A DNA stretch of 64,000 nucleotides from the NCBI RefSeq assembly GCF_003573695.1, contig NW_020621936.1:5952001-6016000 (forward strand). The letters are read 5' to 3'. Below are positions 46,201 through 58,269 of this stretch, piece after piece. Position 1 is the stretch's first letter, and every line of letters starts with the position of its first letter. The notes beneath the pieces are model-generated. The model was not told the origin of the DNA, ran no database searches, and saw only the letters and a program-made list of their open reading frames with translations. A program made the translations under genes and the position numbers. The stretch is from Papaver somniferum (lineage: Eukaryota > Streptophyta > Magnoliopsida > Ranunculales > Papaveraceae).

Positions 46201-48100
46201 GGAGGCAATTGCCCACGGTGGAGAAGGCAGGAGCAAGAATTGCAAGTTGTTTCCCAACACCATAAAGTCCCCAGTCGCCTTTTTGGTGAGTTGTTGATAT
46301 TTTTCGCTGTGACTTCTTCCATACGCATTATCAGGATCTCAAAATCAATATTTGTTATTTGTTTACAGGACTTCGCTCCGTCTAGTATTGACGGTCTTCG
46401 ATTCTCTGCTGATGTGCAGACGACTTCTGATTTGAGCGTTGAAGAAGAAGTCGTCGTGAGTAATTTCCTTTACCATCGGACATAAAAGTTTCATGTGAAG
46501 ATGATAACTACTTGATAATATGTCCAGGAGGATGTCATAATGGAGGCGGAAAGTGCTGATGTTCGACCTTCCTCTGAGAATATAGATGAAGGCGCTTCCA
46601 AAGATTCAGAGCCAAATAGAAGTAATGAACCCCTTGTCGTTAATACGGACGATCATAATTCCTCGAGTACTTCGGAGACCTCCAAAGTAAGTATATACAC
46701 TGTACCCTCTTCATAGAAGTATGAAAGTGCTGATTTGTGAATGAATGAATGAGAATCTATGTGTATATATGAAAAAACGTGGTCGAACTTCGTCGTCAGA
46801 AAATTCAGAACCCAGTTTTTTACTAAAAACGCCGTAAAATCTTCATATGGAGTCGGATTTTCAATATATGCATATGTATCCTCAATCCCAGGAAATTTCC
46901 AAGCTTTATTTTAGAATATTTTTAAGTTTTGAGCACGTTTAGGGCCTGAAAAAGACGAAATAGTAAACTTCCAGGAGACTTTCAGAACTTTTTCAGATTG
47001 CATGTTGCCCGATTTTTTGACCACATATCCTATCTCGTTCGCCCAATTTCCATGAAATATTAACATGTTGTAGAGGACTTACATACGAAGAGAACGGTAT
47101 ATGACCCAACTCTAGACTCCATACCAATTGCTCCCAGTTCGTCATTGAACACAGGGCAATGTAAAATTTCTTCAGCTGAGTTTCTTTGAAAACGTGTATC
47201 ATGACTTTGATGCTACTTGTACACGTCTTAGATGCATGATAAGGAACTTAAATGATGTTAGTTCACTTAATTTCTTAATTTTATAATCGTATTGGATTTC
47301 CATCCTTGAATCATACTAATCACATGTAATCTTCGCATTAGGTGCCGAATAACGAAGTTGGGAATTATGAATCCAGTAATGATGGTTTGGGAAATCCAGG
47401 AGTTGTCGGTGACAAGACTTCCATATCTGTGCCTCAAGATGATGAAGCGCTGGTCGTTGATACCGTGGAGGTAGAAGAAACTCTAATTGTGCCTCAGACG
47501 GTGGAACCCGAACCCGAAATAGCGGAAGCTACTTCTTCTGAAATTGTCTTTATTATCACCGATGCTGCTCCAGTAGTTGAGAACCAGATGATAGTGCATG
47601 AGTATCCGACTGCAGGGATTTCCTTTGATCCTCAATTTGGTGAGTTACTCCCGTATCACCAGCTTGTTGGAGGATTTAGCGTTCCCATCGGATATGCTGC
47701 TATGTACAAGGAACTGTGGGAAATGTATGGACACATTGTTGTCACTCGGGATCCAGAACGCAGTTATTTTCTAAAGAAACAAGTGGAAGCTATCTTGCGT
47801 GTCATAGATGATATCCGGATTACTGCCAGAAATGTTGTTACTCAAGATGTACTCTTTGATTGGGAATACAACTTGAAGAATGCTGAAGATCTTGGCTTCA
47901 ATCTGAGGTGGCTCCGTCAAAGACTTGAAGTTATCAGGAAAGCAGTAAAGGGCGATGCTCCCTTCTCTACCAGTGATGCCGTGTTGAAGAAGGTGAATGA
48001 AGTTGCTAATCTAACCAAGAAGCTGGAGGTGGAAAAGGCGTCTCTGAAAGTCTTGGAGGACGCAGAGGAGCAGAAATCTTTCTTCGATGGTTTTCTTTAG
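43275..48100 (+). pseudogene. Plant mobile domain gene, antisense inside the Tat element, decayed
   Basis: Plus-strand gene with a TATA box at 43275-43282, a CT-rich leader, an approximately 0.8-kb 5' intron ending at 44208, and a probable start ATG at 44403. Frame 0 codes to about 44650. After a shift, frame 1 carries WSRHMLGFPRVRDML, a TGA at 44881-44883 where PMDs have Trp, then the hallmark WGEFTITLEDVVALFHLP. TAG at 45097-45099 and TGA at 45400-45402 follow, and another shift lies near 45800. Further exons: 46154-46285, 46369-46455, 46528-46686 and 47341-48100. The last holds a long helical tail (LVGGFSVPIGYAAMYKELWEMYGHI, then coiled coil) typical of PMD proteins in transposons. Intact versions would be about 900 residues. 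This copy cannot make one. Confidence 0.85.
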
Positions 48101-48374
48101 TTTCCTTTCCATAATCCCATGAATTTCTGAACTTTTGTGAGAGATATGAGATCTATTTGGGTTTTGATTTTTGATAGGTGTTGAGTCTATGACTGAGGAT
48201 TTCCTTTTGACTTTGATAGAGTTTTTCTTTTAAGTAAAGTGAACTGAATTTTTGATAAATTGCTGAATTCAAATACTGATTGCAAGTATTGCAAACGTTT
48301 TGGAGGAACTTAAATACAACGAAAGAAAATCCTAAATGCGAATTCCAGACGTGATGAGTGCTCAAATGCCCAGT

Positions 48375-49919
48375 TGATAGACACATTTTTGTGTCTACTT
48401 TGTCCTCAATGTCTGTATTGTTGGAACTCTATTTTTGTACTAATATTGTGTTTTTATGTATTTTTAGGAAATAAACATTTTTGGAAAATTCGGCTCGAAA
48501 AGTTGATTTTGGCACACGGAGGACAAGTGTAATTCGGACTCTCGCTTTTGGATAAGGGGTAACCTAATTACTAATGGGCACCCCCAGGTCACCCCCAAGG
48601 AATCTGCTATTCGCACCCCAGTTCAGGATAGGGGGCATATCATCTTCAACATTCAAATTCGTGTTTTGGCGGGAAAACCATTTTCACTCCTGACAGATTT
48701 TCAATCAGCAAAATGAAGGTGTTCTAGTGCGATTCAATCGCTGAAAATTAGTGAGAAGTTGTGATTTAACATGGAAAAGCTGTTGTGAGTGTTCTCTTAG
48801 CTCAAATTTGGCTAGAATTGGCTATCCAATTCACGGGCTCAAAACAGGTAAAACACATGCAGAAGAGTTTCTCTACGACTTCTGGAAGATTTTGTGTGTG
48901 TTCTGCTCGTGTTTCATGCATCGATCAACCTGTTGGAGCATGTGTAATCGAATTGGAGCGTGCTGGACCAGAGAAAACGCGTGAAAAGCTAAAACAGGAA
49001 AGAAAATATCCGAAAATATTTTCTTTCACTGCCGAGGATTTGTGGAGTTATGGAGGAGATTCGATGCATGCTTCGGGTTTAAATAGAGTCCTTGGAGGTT
49101 AGAGGAAGTTTAGAGAAGTTATTGGGAGAGATTTAGAGCCGAGAGAATCGAAGGACAGGGTCGACAACAAGAAGAGTTCTGCTGCTGCTCAGCTAAGAAC
49201 ACGAAGAACAAGGACCACCCAGGAAAGTCGTAGAGAAGTGTCGCTTAACTGCGAAAATTCCCTATTCCTTTCCCGCGATTTCTCAACAGCATCAACTGCA
49301 CTTCTCATGTGCCATTCTTTTCAGACGTTTCCTGTGTGTTGCAAAGGACGGTCATAAATTGATTTTCTTGTTATTTTATCATTTGTAATCAACTTGTGAG
49401 CATCAATAAAGTCTTTTGAGTATTTTTCCAACATGATGAGAGGCTAAATTCTTGGTGATTGAGGCAATGGAGGATCTATTCACTCATGTTTCATTGGTAA
49501 TATTTTTATTTATAATTTCGTTAATTATTTATTTTATTTAATTCACTTGGATAAAAATATAAAAAAAGGATAAAATGGTTTTCTTAATTATTTGTGAATC
49601 AGTTTGATGTTTTATGCTTAGAATATATTCTTTGATAAATCATGCTTAAGGATTACAACTTAATATTTGGACACCTTTAAATTAAAAAGTGATTTAATAA
49701 GAAAAAGAGCTTAATAATAATTTCTGAAATATTATTTATAACCAATCAACTTGAAGTAATAGTGAATCCTGAGCCTTAATCTTTCTAAAATCTTGACATT
49801 ACTATTAATTTTCTTCATTTATTTATTTGTTTAAATCTTAAAAAAAAAAGAGTTACCTTCACAAGTTCGAAAAGAACCCAGTTTTCACCACTATCTACAA
49901 CAACATTTGAGTTACATCA
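48375..49919 (+). repeat. 5' LTR of the Athila-like element
   Basis: Starts TGATAGACACATTTTTGTG and ends at ACATCA just before the PBS, about 1545 bp. The exact last base is uncertain by a few bases. The TGATAGACAC start is common in Athila-type LTRs. Confidence 0.8.
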
Positions 49920-49925
49920 AATTTT

Positions 49926-49944
49926 TGGCGCCGCCGACGCGGAT
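49926..49944 (+). other. Primer binding site of the Athila-like element
   Basis: TGGCGCCGCCGACGCGGAT, the TGGCGCC... primer site typical of Athila/Tat gypsy elements. Confidence 0.88.
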
Positions 49945-51000
49945 TTATTTTTAGGTAGCATTTTTAGGTTTTTTTTTTTATTATTATTTTCATTTGTTCC
50001 TTTTTACGTTTCTTTGGGTGTGTCTTTGATTTGCAGGTTTGAAGTTGGATACTAAGGACTTGGAACAAAGCTTAAAGCTAAAAGAAAAGAAAAAAAGAAG
50101 ACAAATATTTTTTTTTTTAGGATTTAGTTTTATAATTTTTTTTTTTAATTTTTAATTTTTTTTTTTAGAATTGTATTAGGAAATCTTTGTAATATTTTTG
50201 CACTTTACTTTGGACTTGGACTGTGACGTTGGACATTTTAAAGTTATTTTTACCCTACGGAAGGGTACCTTAAATACAAACTGTGTGCAGGGAAGGACGA
50301 CGATTACGATATCGTCTTGGCCCCTCGGGTTCGTACATGACATAGGAGTCGTGGCCCCAGTCGACTTCAACGGTTCATCCCCCGTCTGGTATGGGAGGTA
50401 AGTCCATCGAAACACTCGCGAATCTCCTGTAAGCGAGTTACTGTATTCCTTAAGGTGATTCATTGATTGAGGACGAATTTGGACTGTCTTTATTTTCCTA
50501 GTAAAGGGAAAGGCCTGGCCATATAAGATAAGGGTTCGAATTTCATCACCGTTCCCTTCTTGCCCGCCTTAGGAAAACGAAACCTAACGCGAACCTAAGC
50601 CTAAAATTTTGACTAGAACGAGACCTATAGGGTAACGAGCTTAATAGGACAGTCATTCGAAAAATATTGGTTACTCTTTTGAGCATACTTCGAAGTTCAG
50701 GATAGTTTCTGTGAGTTGAATGCGTGATTGCACCGCCTTGAATACCGGTGAAGCCTTGGGTATCAAAGCTTCACTGAGCTTCCCTCGCCTCTATTCAACT
50801 CACTTTGACTCGTACTGATTCCAGAGAATTTGCTCAGATTGTAACGAATTCCTTTTCGAAGGATTAGAAGCTGGTCTAGAAACAATCTAATTGGAGCCAT
50901 CATGCTTTTTGTTTGCTAGAAATTTTTAGGTTTGATTTGGTGGAGTCGGCCTGCTGTGTGTTTGTTTAGAACCTCCATTCCTTAGGATTTTTGTTTATGT

Positions 51001-52382
51001 ATGCCAAGAGCGCTCGATTCCTTTACAGAGCGTGCTTGGAAAAGAGATAATTTTGGCCGTTTGATTAGTGACGAGCCTAAAAGATCTTCTTGTGGAAGCG
51101 GGGAGCTCGAAGACTCTTATTTTGAGAGCCCCGTTTTTGGAAACTTCAGTTTTGAGAACCTATCTCTTCGTGAGGAAAGTACCCCTAGTACTTATGTTGT
51201 GCCACTGATGGCAACTTTGAAAGATTACATGTTCCCAACTAGGTCCAACCGAGCTTCGTGCATTAAATTGCCAGCTACTACGGCTAATTTCGAGATAAAA
51301 CCTAGTATTCTTCAGATGATCCCTATATACTTAGGAAAGGATGATGAGAACCCTTATTTTCATATTAGATACTTTGAGGAAATTCGTGGGGCAATTATAA
51401 TAAAAGACCTTACTGATGAGGTCTTGAAACTTAAGATGTTTCCCTTTTCTTTGAGAGACAAAGCCAAGACCTGGCTGAAAAACCTACCGTCTGAATCCAT
51501 AGAAACATGGCAGGAACTTATCGCTGCCTTCTATATGAAGTTCTACCCTAAGCATAAAACTGCAGCTGTTAGGCAGAACATTAGTACTAGTGTGCAACAA
51601 GAGGGAGAGTCTCTTTATAGGTTTTTAGAGAGATTCAATGATCTCCTATCCCAGTGTCCTCACCATGGATTTGATAAGATGAAACTTGTAGAGATTATTT
51701 ATAATGGTTTAGACTATTCGACCAAGGCTATGGTCGAGTCTATGTGCACTGGTGAGTTCACTAGTAAAAATGCTGATGATGCTTTTACCTTCTTAGGAGC
51801 TATCGCTGAAAAATCCCAACAGTGGGAGTCTTGTGTTGAACCCCCTAAAAGACTCTTGGTCAATAGAAGTAGCACCAATATGGTAGATACGAGTTTTTCG
51901 TCAGATGCTAAGTTTGCTACTTTGTCTAGAAGGTTAGAAGCTTTGGAATTGAATCAACCTAATTATAGGTCTCTTGTTGAACCTGATGATAGGATTAGAG
52001 CCGCTCAAGTATCTAGTTGTGGAGTAGAGCCCAATAACTCGTTTTGGGAAGGTCATGTTAGTGAATAACAAGCCCATGCTGTCTATAACAACGCTAGGTT
52101 TGAGAACCGTCAGAAGTTTGACCCATACTCAGAAACCTACAACCCTGGTTGGAGAAACCATCCTAATTTTTCTTGGTCTAAGGGCCAGAATCAAGGTCAG
52201 TCTAGTAATTCTCAGCATCCCCCAGGTTTTGGTTATGCTAATAACTCTTCAGGTCAACCCCAGTTTCAGAACCCTTCGGATAAAAAGATCACAAGTTTAG
52301 AAGACACTCTAGCCTCGTTTATTAAAAACTCTGATAAGATCAACCTAATGGTTGCTCAAGGGATAGAAAAAGTAAAAATATA
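51001..52382 (+). pseudogene. Athila Gag
   Basis: ORF 51001-52068 carries the retrotransposon Gag core: EIKPSILQMI, KMFPFSLRDKAKTWL, FYMKFYPKHKT, QQEGESLYRFLERFNDLL and GLDYSTKAMV. A TAA at 52066-52068 interrupts the frame, which continues with the Athila hallmark PGWRNHPNFSW at about 52145-52180 and ends at 52380-52382. Gag builds the particle. Two breaks, here and before 52514, mean no full product. Confidence 0.85.
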
Positions 52383-52513
52383 GGTTATGCTAACTCCCAA
52401 GCTATTTCTGAGTTAAAAAACCAGGTTAGTCAGATAAATGAATCTTTGAGGGAAAAGGTAAGTTTCCTAGTCAAAGTCAACCCAATCCTAAAGCAGAGAA
52501 ATCGTACAATCAT

Positions 52514-53025
52514 GTGAACTCTATTACAACCCTTAGGAGTGGAAATAAAGTTGACAATAAGGTTGCCATGCCTGATAGTGAACATGCTGTAGTTCACCCT
52601 TATGAGCCAGAAAACGAGGAGACTGATAGAGTCTCCAAAGAGACCAATGAGGGTCCTGATGATCCCGGCTTTGTTCCCAGAGACCCGTTCCCCCAGCTGC
52701 TAGTTCCGACTAAGAGGGAGTCCAACTTTAATGATATATTGGAGGTTTTTAAGTAGGTTAATATCAACCTTCCATTATTAGATGCAATTAGGCAGATTCC
52801 CTCTTATGCCAAGTTCCTTAAGGACTTGTGTACGTGAAAGCGTAAGCTCACTGTCCAGAAGAAAGCCTTCATAGCTAGTCACGTGAGTTCCATTATTCAG
52901 AATACCACTACTCCTAAGTATAAAGACCCAGGGTCCCCTACCATTGCTTGCACAATAGGTAACTACCGTGTTGAGAAAGCTTTGCTTGACTTAGGAGCCA
53001 GTGTGAATTTACTTCCATATCATGT
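52514..53025 (+). pseudogene. Athila Gag-protease junction, truncated
   Basis: Begins ITTLRSGNKVDNK, the conserved phrase upstream of the Athila protease, and is stopped by TAG near 52754-52756. From 52883 it reads TPKYKDPGSPTIACTIG and then the retropepsin active-site motif in its Athila form, LLDLGASVNLLPY, ending at about 53025. The D-[LS]-G-A triad residue is present, but the domain is cut shortly afterwards. Confidence 0.8.
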
Positions 53026-53126
53026 GTGCGTTGGCCAGGAGCCTGTGTCTCTGGTTTGTCCTTCTTTTGCGTCTTTGGAGGAGCTGCAGTATGCTTGTTT
53101 GGCGATTCTGCCTTGCGCTTGCTCCC

Positions 53127-54293
53127 TTAATCAGTGTTTGCATAGGGCTGAAGGTTGTACTGCTTGTTGATCAGGCGTCTGCTTCCTCGAGTGTCACGTG
53201 ATTCCTCAGTCTTTGTATACTTCGCTCTTTCTAACAGGGCAGGTGCATTGGTTGCTGATCTCTTCGCGGCTTCGTGAAGCTCTGAGAAATTCCGGAATCG
53301 AAGATTCTCCAATAGAGCTCTGTAAACCGGGAGCATGCCGTTGATACACAAATCTACCAGCTGCTGCTCTGTGACATTTGGGTCATGACAGTCCAGGGCC
53401 TGGACTCTGAATCTTTTCACGTAATCATTGGAATTTTCACTGACCCTCGGGAACATTCTTCCAAGATCAGAGAGAGTGACTTGCTCTGACACGAAAAAGT
53501 ACTTCCTGTAGAAGGCGTTGATCATTTCTCCCCAATTGTTGATAGTCCCCGATGAGATGTTGTTGTACCAGGTGTATGCTCTTCCTTTCAAGGATTTTGA
53601 AAACTCCTTGAGGCGAACAACATGGTTATGTTCATGCTCTCCCAAGGCTTTGAGGAAGCGAGAGACATTTTCTCGAGCATTGCCAGTTCCGTCATACAGA
53701 GTGAAAGTTGGAGAAATGTAACCTTTTGGAAGGGGAATCCTCTGCGTAGCGGCAGGATAAGGAGGTTGGTGACGATGGACATGTGATGTCTTGTATTTTC
53801 CACGGTTCTCCAGAAGGCGCTCCACGTCTTCCCGAGTAATGAAATTTGATGGTTCCTTTGCTGATGAATCTGTAGCTTTGCCAGTTTCATCATCATCCAC
53901 CATATGGATTGGGATTACTTCAGGATCAGCAACATCTGAGGATTTCTCCTTCTCTTTTCCCTTTTCTTGAGTCTTCTCTGTTATCTTATCAGTAAGAGTT
54001 TTGAGATAATTACACAGCTCCTTCTATGTAGAAGCCATGTCAGTCTGATTCTTTGCGAGAGTCTCCTGCACTTTGATAAGATCAGCAATGGTAGGTGGTG
54101 GATTTCCTCTGACTTCTTCAGGGTGTCGACCGAACAGGGGATGACCTTCAGTGTGAGGAGGAGTAATGTCACCACCATCAGTGTTGGAGGCCGGAATCGT
54201 TTCCGGGATATTCTGATTGTCATTGTTGTTATTGCTGGTACTAGCGTCGTTTTTGTTGGAACCTGTAACTAACCCAGACCTAATACCATCCAT
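53127..54293 (-). pseudogene. Tat element Gag
   Basis: The minus-strand frame starts at the ATG at 54293, about 40 bp after the PBS. It has a TAG at 54024-54026, continues in the same frame to TAA at 53127-53129, and stays codon-like to about 53026. After an Asn/Thr/Pro-rich N-terminus, the Gag core shows LYDGTGNARENVSRFLKAL, KGRAYTWYNNIS, INAFYRKYF and a D-rich LCINGMLPVYR region (retrotrans_gag type). No zinc knuckle is left, since the Athila junction cuts the end. Confidence 0.85.
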
Positions 54294-54330
54294 CTTGTGA
54301 AATCGTGAGATTTCAACCGAGAGATTAACC

Positions 54331-54347
54331 TCCCACTGTGGTCGCCA
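54331..54347 (-). other. Primer binding site of the Tat element
   Basis: The minus strand reads TGGCGACCACAGTGGGA three bases after the 5' LTR. This is the TGGCGA... type of Tat/Ogre elements, for which an arginine tRNA primer has been proposed. Confidence 0.75.
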
Positions 54348-54350
54348 ATT

Positions 54351-57300
54351 TGTGGATGGGGAAAAACGATTTGTTGGTTTTTACGGAATTGAAGAGTCGA
54401 CCGTGTGGAGACTCCTTGAACCGAGCGAAATGTTGAACCTCACACAGATACACTGCAAGAAGGGAGTGCTTTAAGTTCGAGAGATCAATTTGTAAGACCC
54501 CGGCCTAAACCAAGAACAAAGGTCGTTCTAGAGTCAATTAGGTCACAAGAGAGGATGGGTTGATCTGTATGAGGGAAGCTGAGAAATGCATGAAATTAAT
54601 GGTGATCTAAGATTGTAGGTGTGTTGTGAATTCAACGTGAAAATGCTCTGAATGATTGAATTTTGCTCAATTGAGAGTAATTTCTGTGAGTTCGTGTAGA
54701 CGACAGATTGCCTGTATGAACTTTGATGAGAAGTTGCTCGTTTTGGCGAAATGTTGTTCGAATGTTCGAAAAACCGTTGTCCTTTTAATCAGGATTCAGA
54801 GACATTTTATAATGCCGGAGTTGAAAACACCATGATCCCATGAAGTGTGACAGTTGCTGGAATCAGAGAATGGGAAATGGGGAAATCGTGTTAAAACCAA
54901 TTACTCATTATGCAGAGACTTGGTTAACTTTCCACCCACTACTTTGTTGATTCTTCCAACTGATTGCACGACTTGCTCACATTCTCATCGTGAGTGAACA
55001 CACGTGTCGTAGACCGCTAGACCAAAACCCTAGTTAATATCCCTCCATGTGACACGATTGAAATCTCGTGATTGTGGAGTCAGTTGCTGACTTTATGGGA
55101 CGATGAGTCCATGTAGCGCTGAGTCGAACATGATTAGCAAATGTTCTGAAACTCATGAGTTTAACGTGTCTGCTGGAGCAAGGTATCATTATAACCTAAG
55201 ATGAGCAAAACTGTGTTGCTAGATTGTTGAATATTGATAGTTGAACCAATATTCTTTGATTTGAGCAAATATTGCTAGTCTGAGCGAATATTGCTAATTG
55301 AGTAAATATTGCCGGTTCGAGCGAATATTGCTAGTTCGAGCAAATATTGCTAGTTTTAACAAATATTGTTCTTTTTATGAATTGTTGGTAGTTGAACCAA
55401 ATAAAATATTAATTTAAGTTACTGACTGCTGAGTCGAGCAAAATAAATATGAATGTTAATCATGGAATCAACATAAAATTATCAGAGTGTTTGAATCTGC
55501 TCAGAATCACGTTTCTGCAAAGCTCTGGATTCAAAACCCTAATTTTACCGAGATAATGATTTATTGCAAATCACATGAAATCGACTACATGGGATGACGG
55601 GTTCACCATATAACGCCTAGATGCTCGAATGAGTAAAAACACCAAAGTCTCTTGAGGACCAGTTGGTGAAAGAATGATTAAATGATGGTTCAATCATTTA
55701 CTGAAATAATGCTCGTGTGAGCGACAAATCATAAAACCTGTTTTACGAAAAATATGAGGGACCGACCAAGAGGTCATGAGACCGGCTCTTGGTGGCCGTG
55801 GGACCAGTAGATGGTCGTTTGAGCGAACTTCCAATTGTTTGGAAAGAGTTCGAACCTAATATGAGCAGCTGAGCAAATTAGGTTAAAATCATTAAAGCAC
55901 GCGGGACCAGCTGTTTGCAAGCCTCAGGATCACCCTTGGTCGGTCAAGGGGATGTGCCCGTGTCACCATGATGTCCGTGCTTCAGTCCTGAGAATTTTGA
56001 TATTTTCTGATGCACGTTTGAGCAACGTTTGGAGAAAATATGCAAAATCCATGGTTTTGCTGAAACCGGCAAAAATACATGAGATGATGGAAATAATAAA
56101 TAAACATGAAATCACAAGGTGTGGGACCGGCTACGGCTAGGGCATGGCCGGCCGGCTGATACGCGGTCCCGCATGCTTTCCCCAGTTTTATGTGATTTCA
56201 TGTATTTTTCTTTGATTTTAAGGGAAATTCCATGAAACTGGAGAGTTTGGCGAAATTAGGGAACTTCCATGAGATGAGAGACATAAATTAAAATATAAAA
56301 TATGGAATGAGAGTGTGGGACCGGAAATGGCCGTGGCATGGCCGGCCGGCCAATGGGCGCGGTCCCAGGACATTCTTCCCAATTTTATGTAATTTTGATG
56401 ATTTTAGATAACTTTTCATAAAATCAAAGGGATTTGTTGAAAACCAAGATATTTTTTTGAAATCAGGGAGTTTTCATGAAATCAGGAAACCAAACACCAA
56501 ATAATAATAAAATACTGGGCGTGTGGGACCGGCTAGGGCATGGACGGCCGGCTAGAGCTCGGTCCCACAAGTTTTCCTAATTTTTTAATTTTTTCATGAT
56601 TTTAGAGAAAATACATGAAATTAGGTAATTTTAGGGAAAATTCATAAAATCAAGGAATTTTCATAATTTGAGAAAGAATAATAAAATAATGGGACCTGAG
56701 GTGTGGGACCGGCCACGACCAAGGCATGCTGCCGGCCGGCAGTCCCGCGACACCTTTCCCTAATTTTATTATTTTTGATAAAATCATGTGATTTAGATAA
56801 AATACATGAAATTAGGTAATTTTCATGATTTTAGGGAAAATTCATAAAATCAAGGAATTTTCATAATTTGAGAGAAATAATAAAATAATGGAGACGTGAG
56901 GTGTGGGACCGGTCACGGCCAAGACATGCCCGGCTGGTGCTCGGTCCCGCGACACCTTTCTCTAATTTTATTATTTTTTGATAAAATCATGTGATTTAGA
57001 TAATATACATTAAATTAGGTAATTTTCATGATTTAGGGAAAATTCATAAAATCAAGGAATTTTCATAATTTGAGAGAAATAATAAAATAATGGAGACGTG
57101 GGGTGTGGGACCGGCCACGACCAAGACATGGCCGGCTGGTGCTCGGTCCCGCGACACCTTTCTCTAATTTTATTATTTTCTGATAAAATCATGTGATTTA
57201 GATAATTTCTTTGAAATAAAGGAAATTTGCTCGAACGAGAGGATTTTCATGAGATCGTGAAAATAATAAAAATATGATAAAATATAAAATTGGGTGCGGG

Positions 57301-58264
57301 AATGGTCACGACATGACTGGTCGGCTGGTGAGCCTAATCCCCTGGCGCTTTTGCTTAATATTTTATTATTATTATTTTCCCTCCCTATTTTGCATAGGTT
57401 CCTCGTTCGTTCGTATTTTTGAAATGCTCGTTCGTGCATTCAAAATGCTGGTATGTGCATTATCTGCTAATTACACTTGCACCATTTTCGTCAGGGCTTA
57501 TTCGATGCTCAGATGCCTGTTTCGTCAAATATTTATTACTAACCTGTGGAATTCTGCTGGGAAGAACCACAGATTGAAGTAACGAAATATAACGAGGAAT
57601 TGTAGAATATTGATGGATATTCAGGCGATTAATTGAAGACTCGTAGAATATTGCTGGATATTCAGACGATGGCTCGTAGAATATTGCTGGATATTCAGAC
57701 GATTTGAGATAATTAATTGCTGGCTCTACACTAGAAGGGCTTCTTGTCTAGGAGCATTAATTATCTGCGGGTTGAGCAATATGAACTTGCTGGAGTGTCA
57801 TATTCCTCTTGCATAGTCGGGGAAAACCTGGTTACATCCCGAAGACGTTGTCGCTCTATACTAGCAGACATGCTGTCTAGGAGTCGCCCAATCTTTCGAT
57901 TCTATACAATATGGGATGTGCCGTGGCCTCAGCTGAGAGACTACACATCTTCATCTTCTCTGAGAGACTTTCTCCATCAGAGGTGGCATGAGCTTTCATG
58001 CATAGAGACATGAGTCTCGATACTCATCTGATTGCCGGATCTGGAGTAATTACTGAAATTGCTCAGTTTTCGTAAGATATGCCGCGGTCTCAGCTGAGAG
58101 ACTACACATCTACACGTACTCTGAGAGACAGCCTTCTCAGTCAGAGATTTATGGCATGAGATTTCACGCTTTAATGAGAGACATGATCCTCAATACTCAT
58201 CCGGTTGCCGAATCTGGAGTATAGTTTTACAATTCTACCCTTTGTAGAAAATCCACCATCTACA
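54351..58264 (-). repeat. 5' LTR of the Tat element
   Basis: 3914 bp, collinear with the 3' LTR, with mostly single-base differences by eye. It has three rather than four copies of the approximately 34-bp repeat (57595-57715). A minus-strand TATAAAA (54805-54811) is a candidate promoter and is also present in the other LTR. Confidence 0.93.
54805..54811 (-). promoter_or_regulatory. Candidate TATA box of the Tat 5' LTR
   Basis: The minus strand reads TATAAAA within GC-richer flanks, about 450 bp from the LTR/PBS junction. It is conserved in the other LTR (39493-39499). Confidence 0.4.
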
Positions 58265-58269
58265 CCTAC

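Larger units (their letters stand above)
48375..53025 (+). mobile_element. Truncated Athila-like Ty3/gypsy element inside the Tat element
   Basis: Plus-strand element: 5' LTR 48375-49919, PBS 49926-49944, leader, gag (51001-52382) and protease start (52883-53025), then an abrupt end. RT, integrase and the 3' LTR are gone. The sequence passes at about 53025 directly into the inverted Tat gag. The deletion that removed the Athila 3' half also removed the Tat pol genes. Confidence 0.88.
39037..58264 (-). mobile_element. Tat/Ogre-like Ty3/gypsy element with 3.9-kb LTRs and an antisense PMD gene
   Basis: Perfect target duplication CCTAC at 39032-39036 and 58265-58269. LTRs 39037-42972 and 54351-58264 have TGTGGATGGG...CATCTACA ends. 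The PBS lies at 54331-54347 and the polypurine tract at 42973-42986, so transcription runs right to left. Gag is at 53127-54293. The protease-RT-integrase region is missing, replaced by a truncated Athila element (48375 to about 53025). Between the lost pol and the 3' LTR lies a PMD gene on the opposite strand (43275-48100). Tat-lineage elements are known for long LTRs, long internal regions and extra ORFs upstream of the 3' LTR, sometimes antisense. Confidence 0.88.

Noticed and set aside
50176..50463. Minus-strand ORF in the leader of the Athila-like element
   Set aside because: It is antisense, in untranslated leader sequence, and has no recognisable domain.
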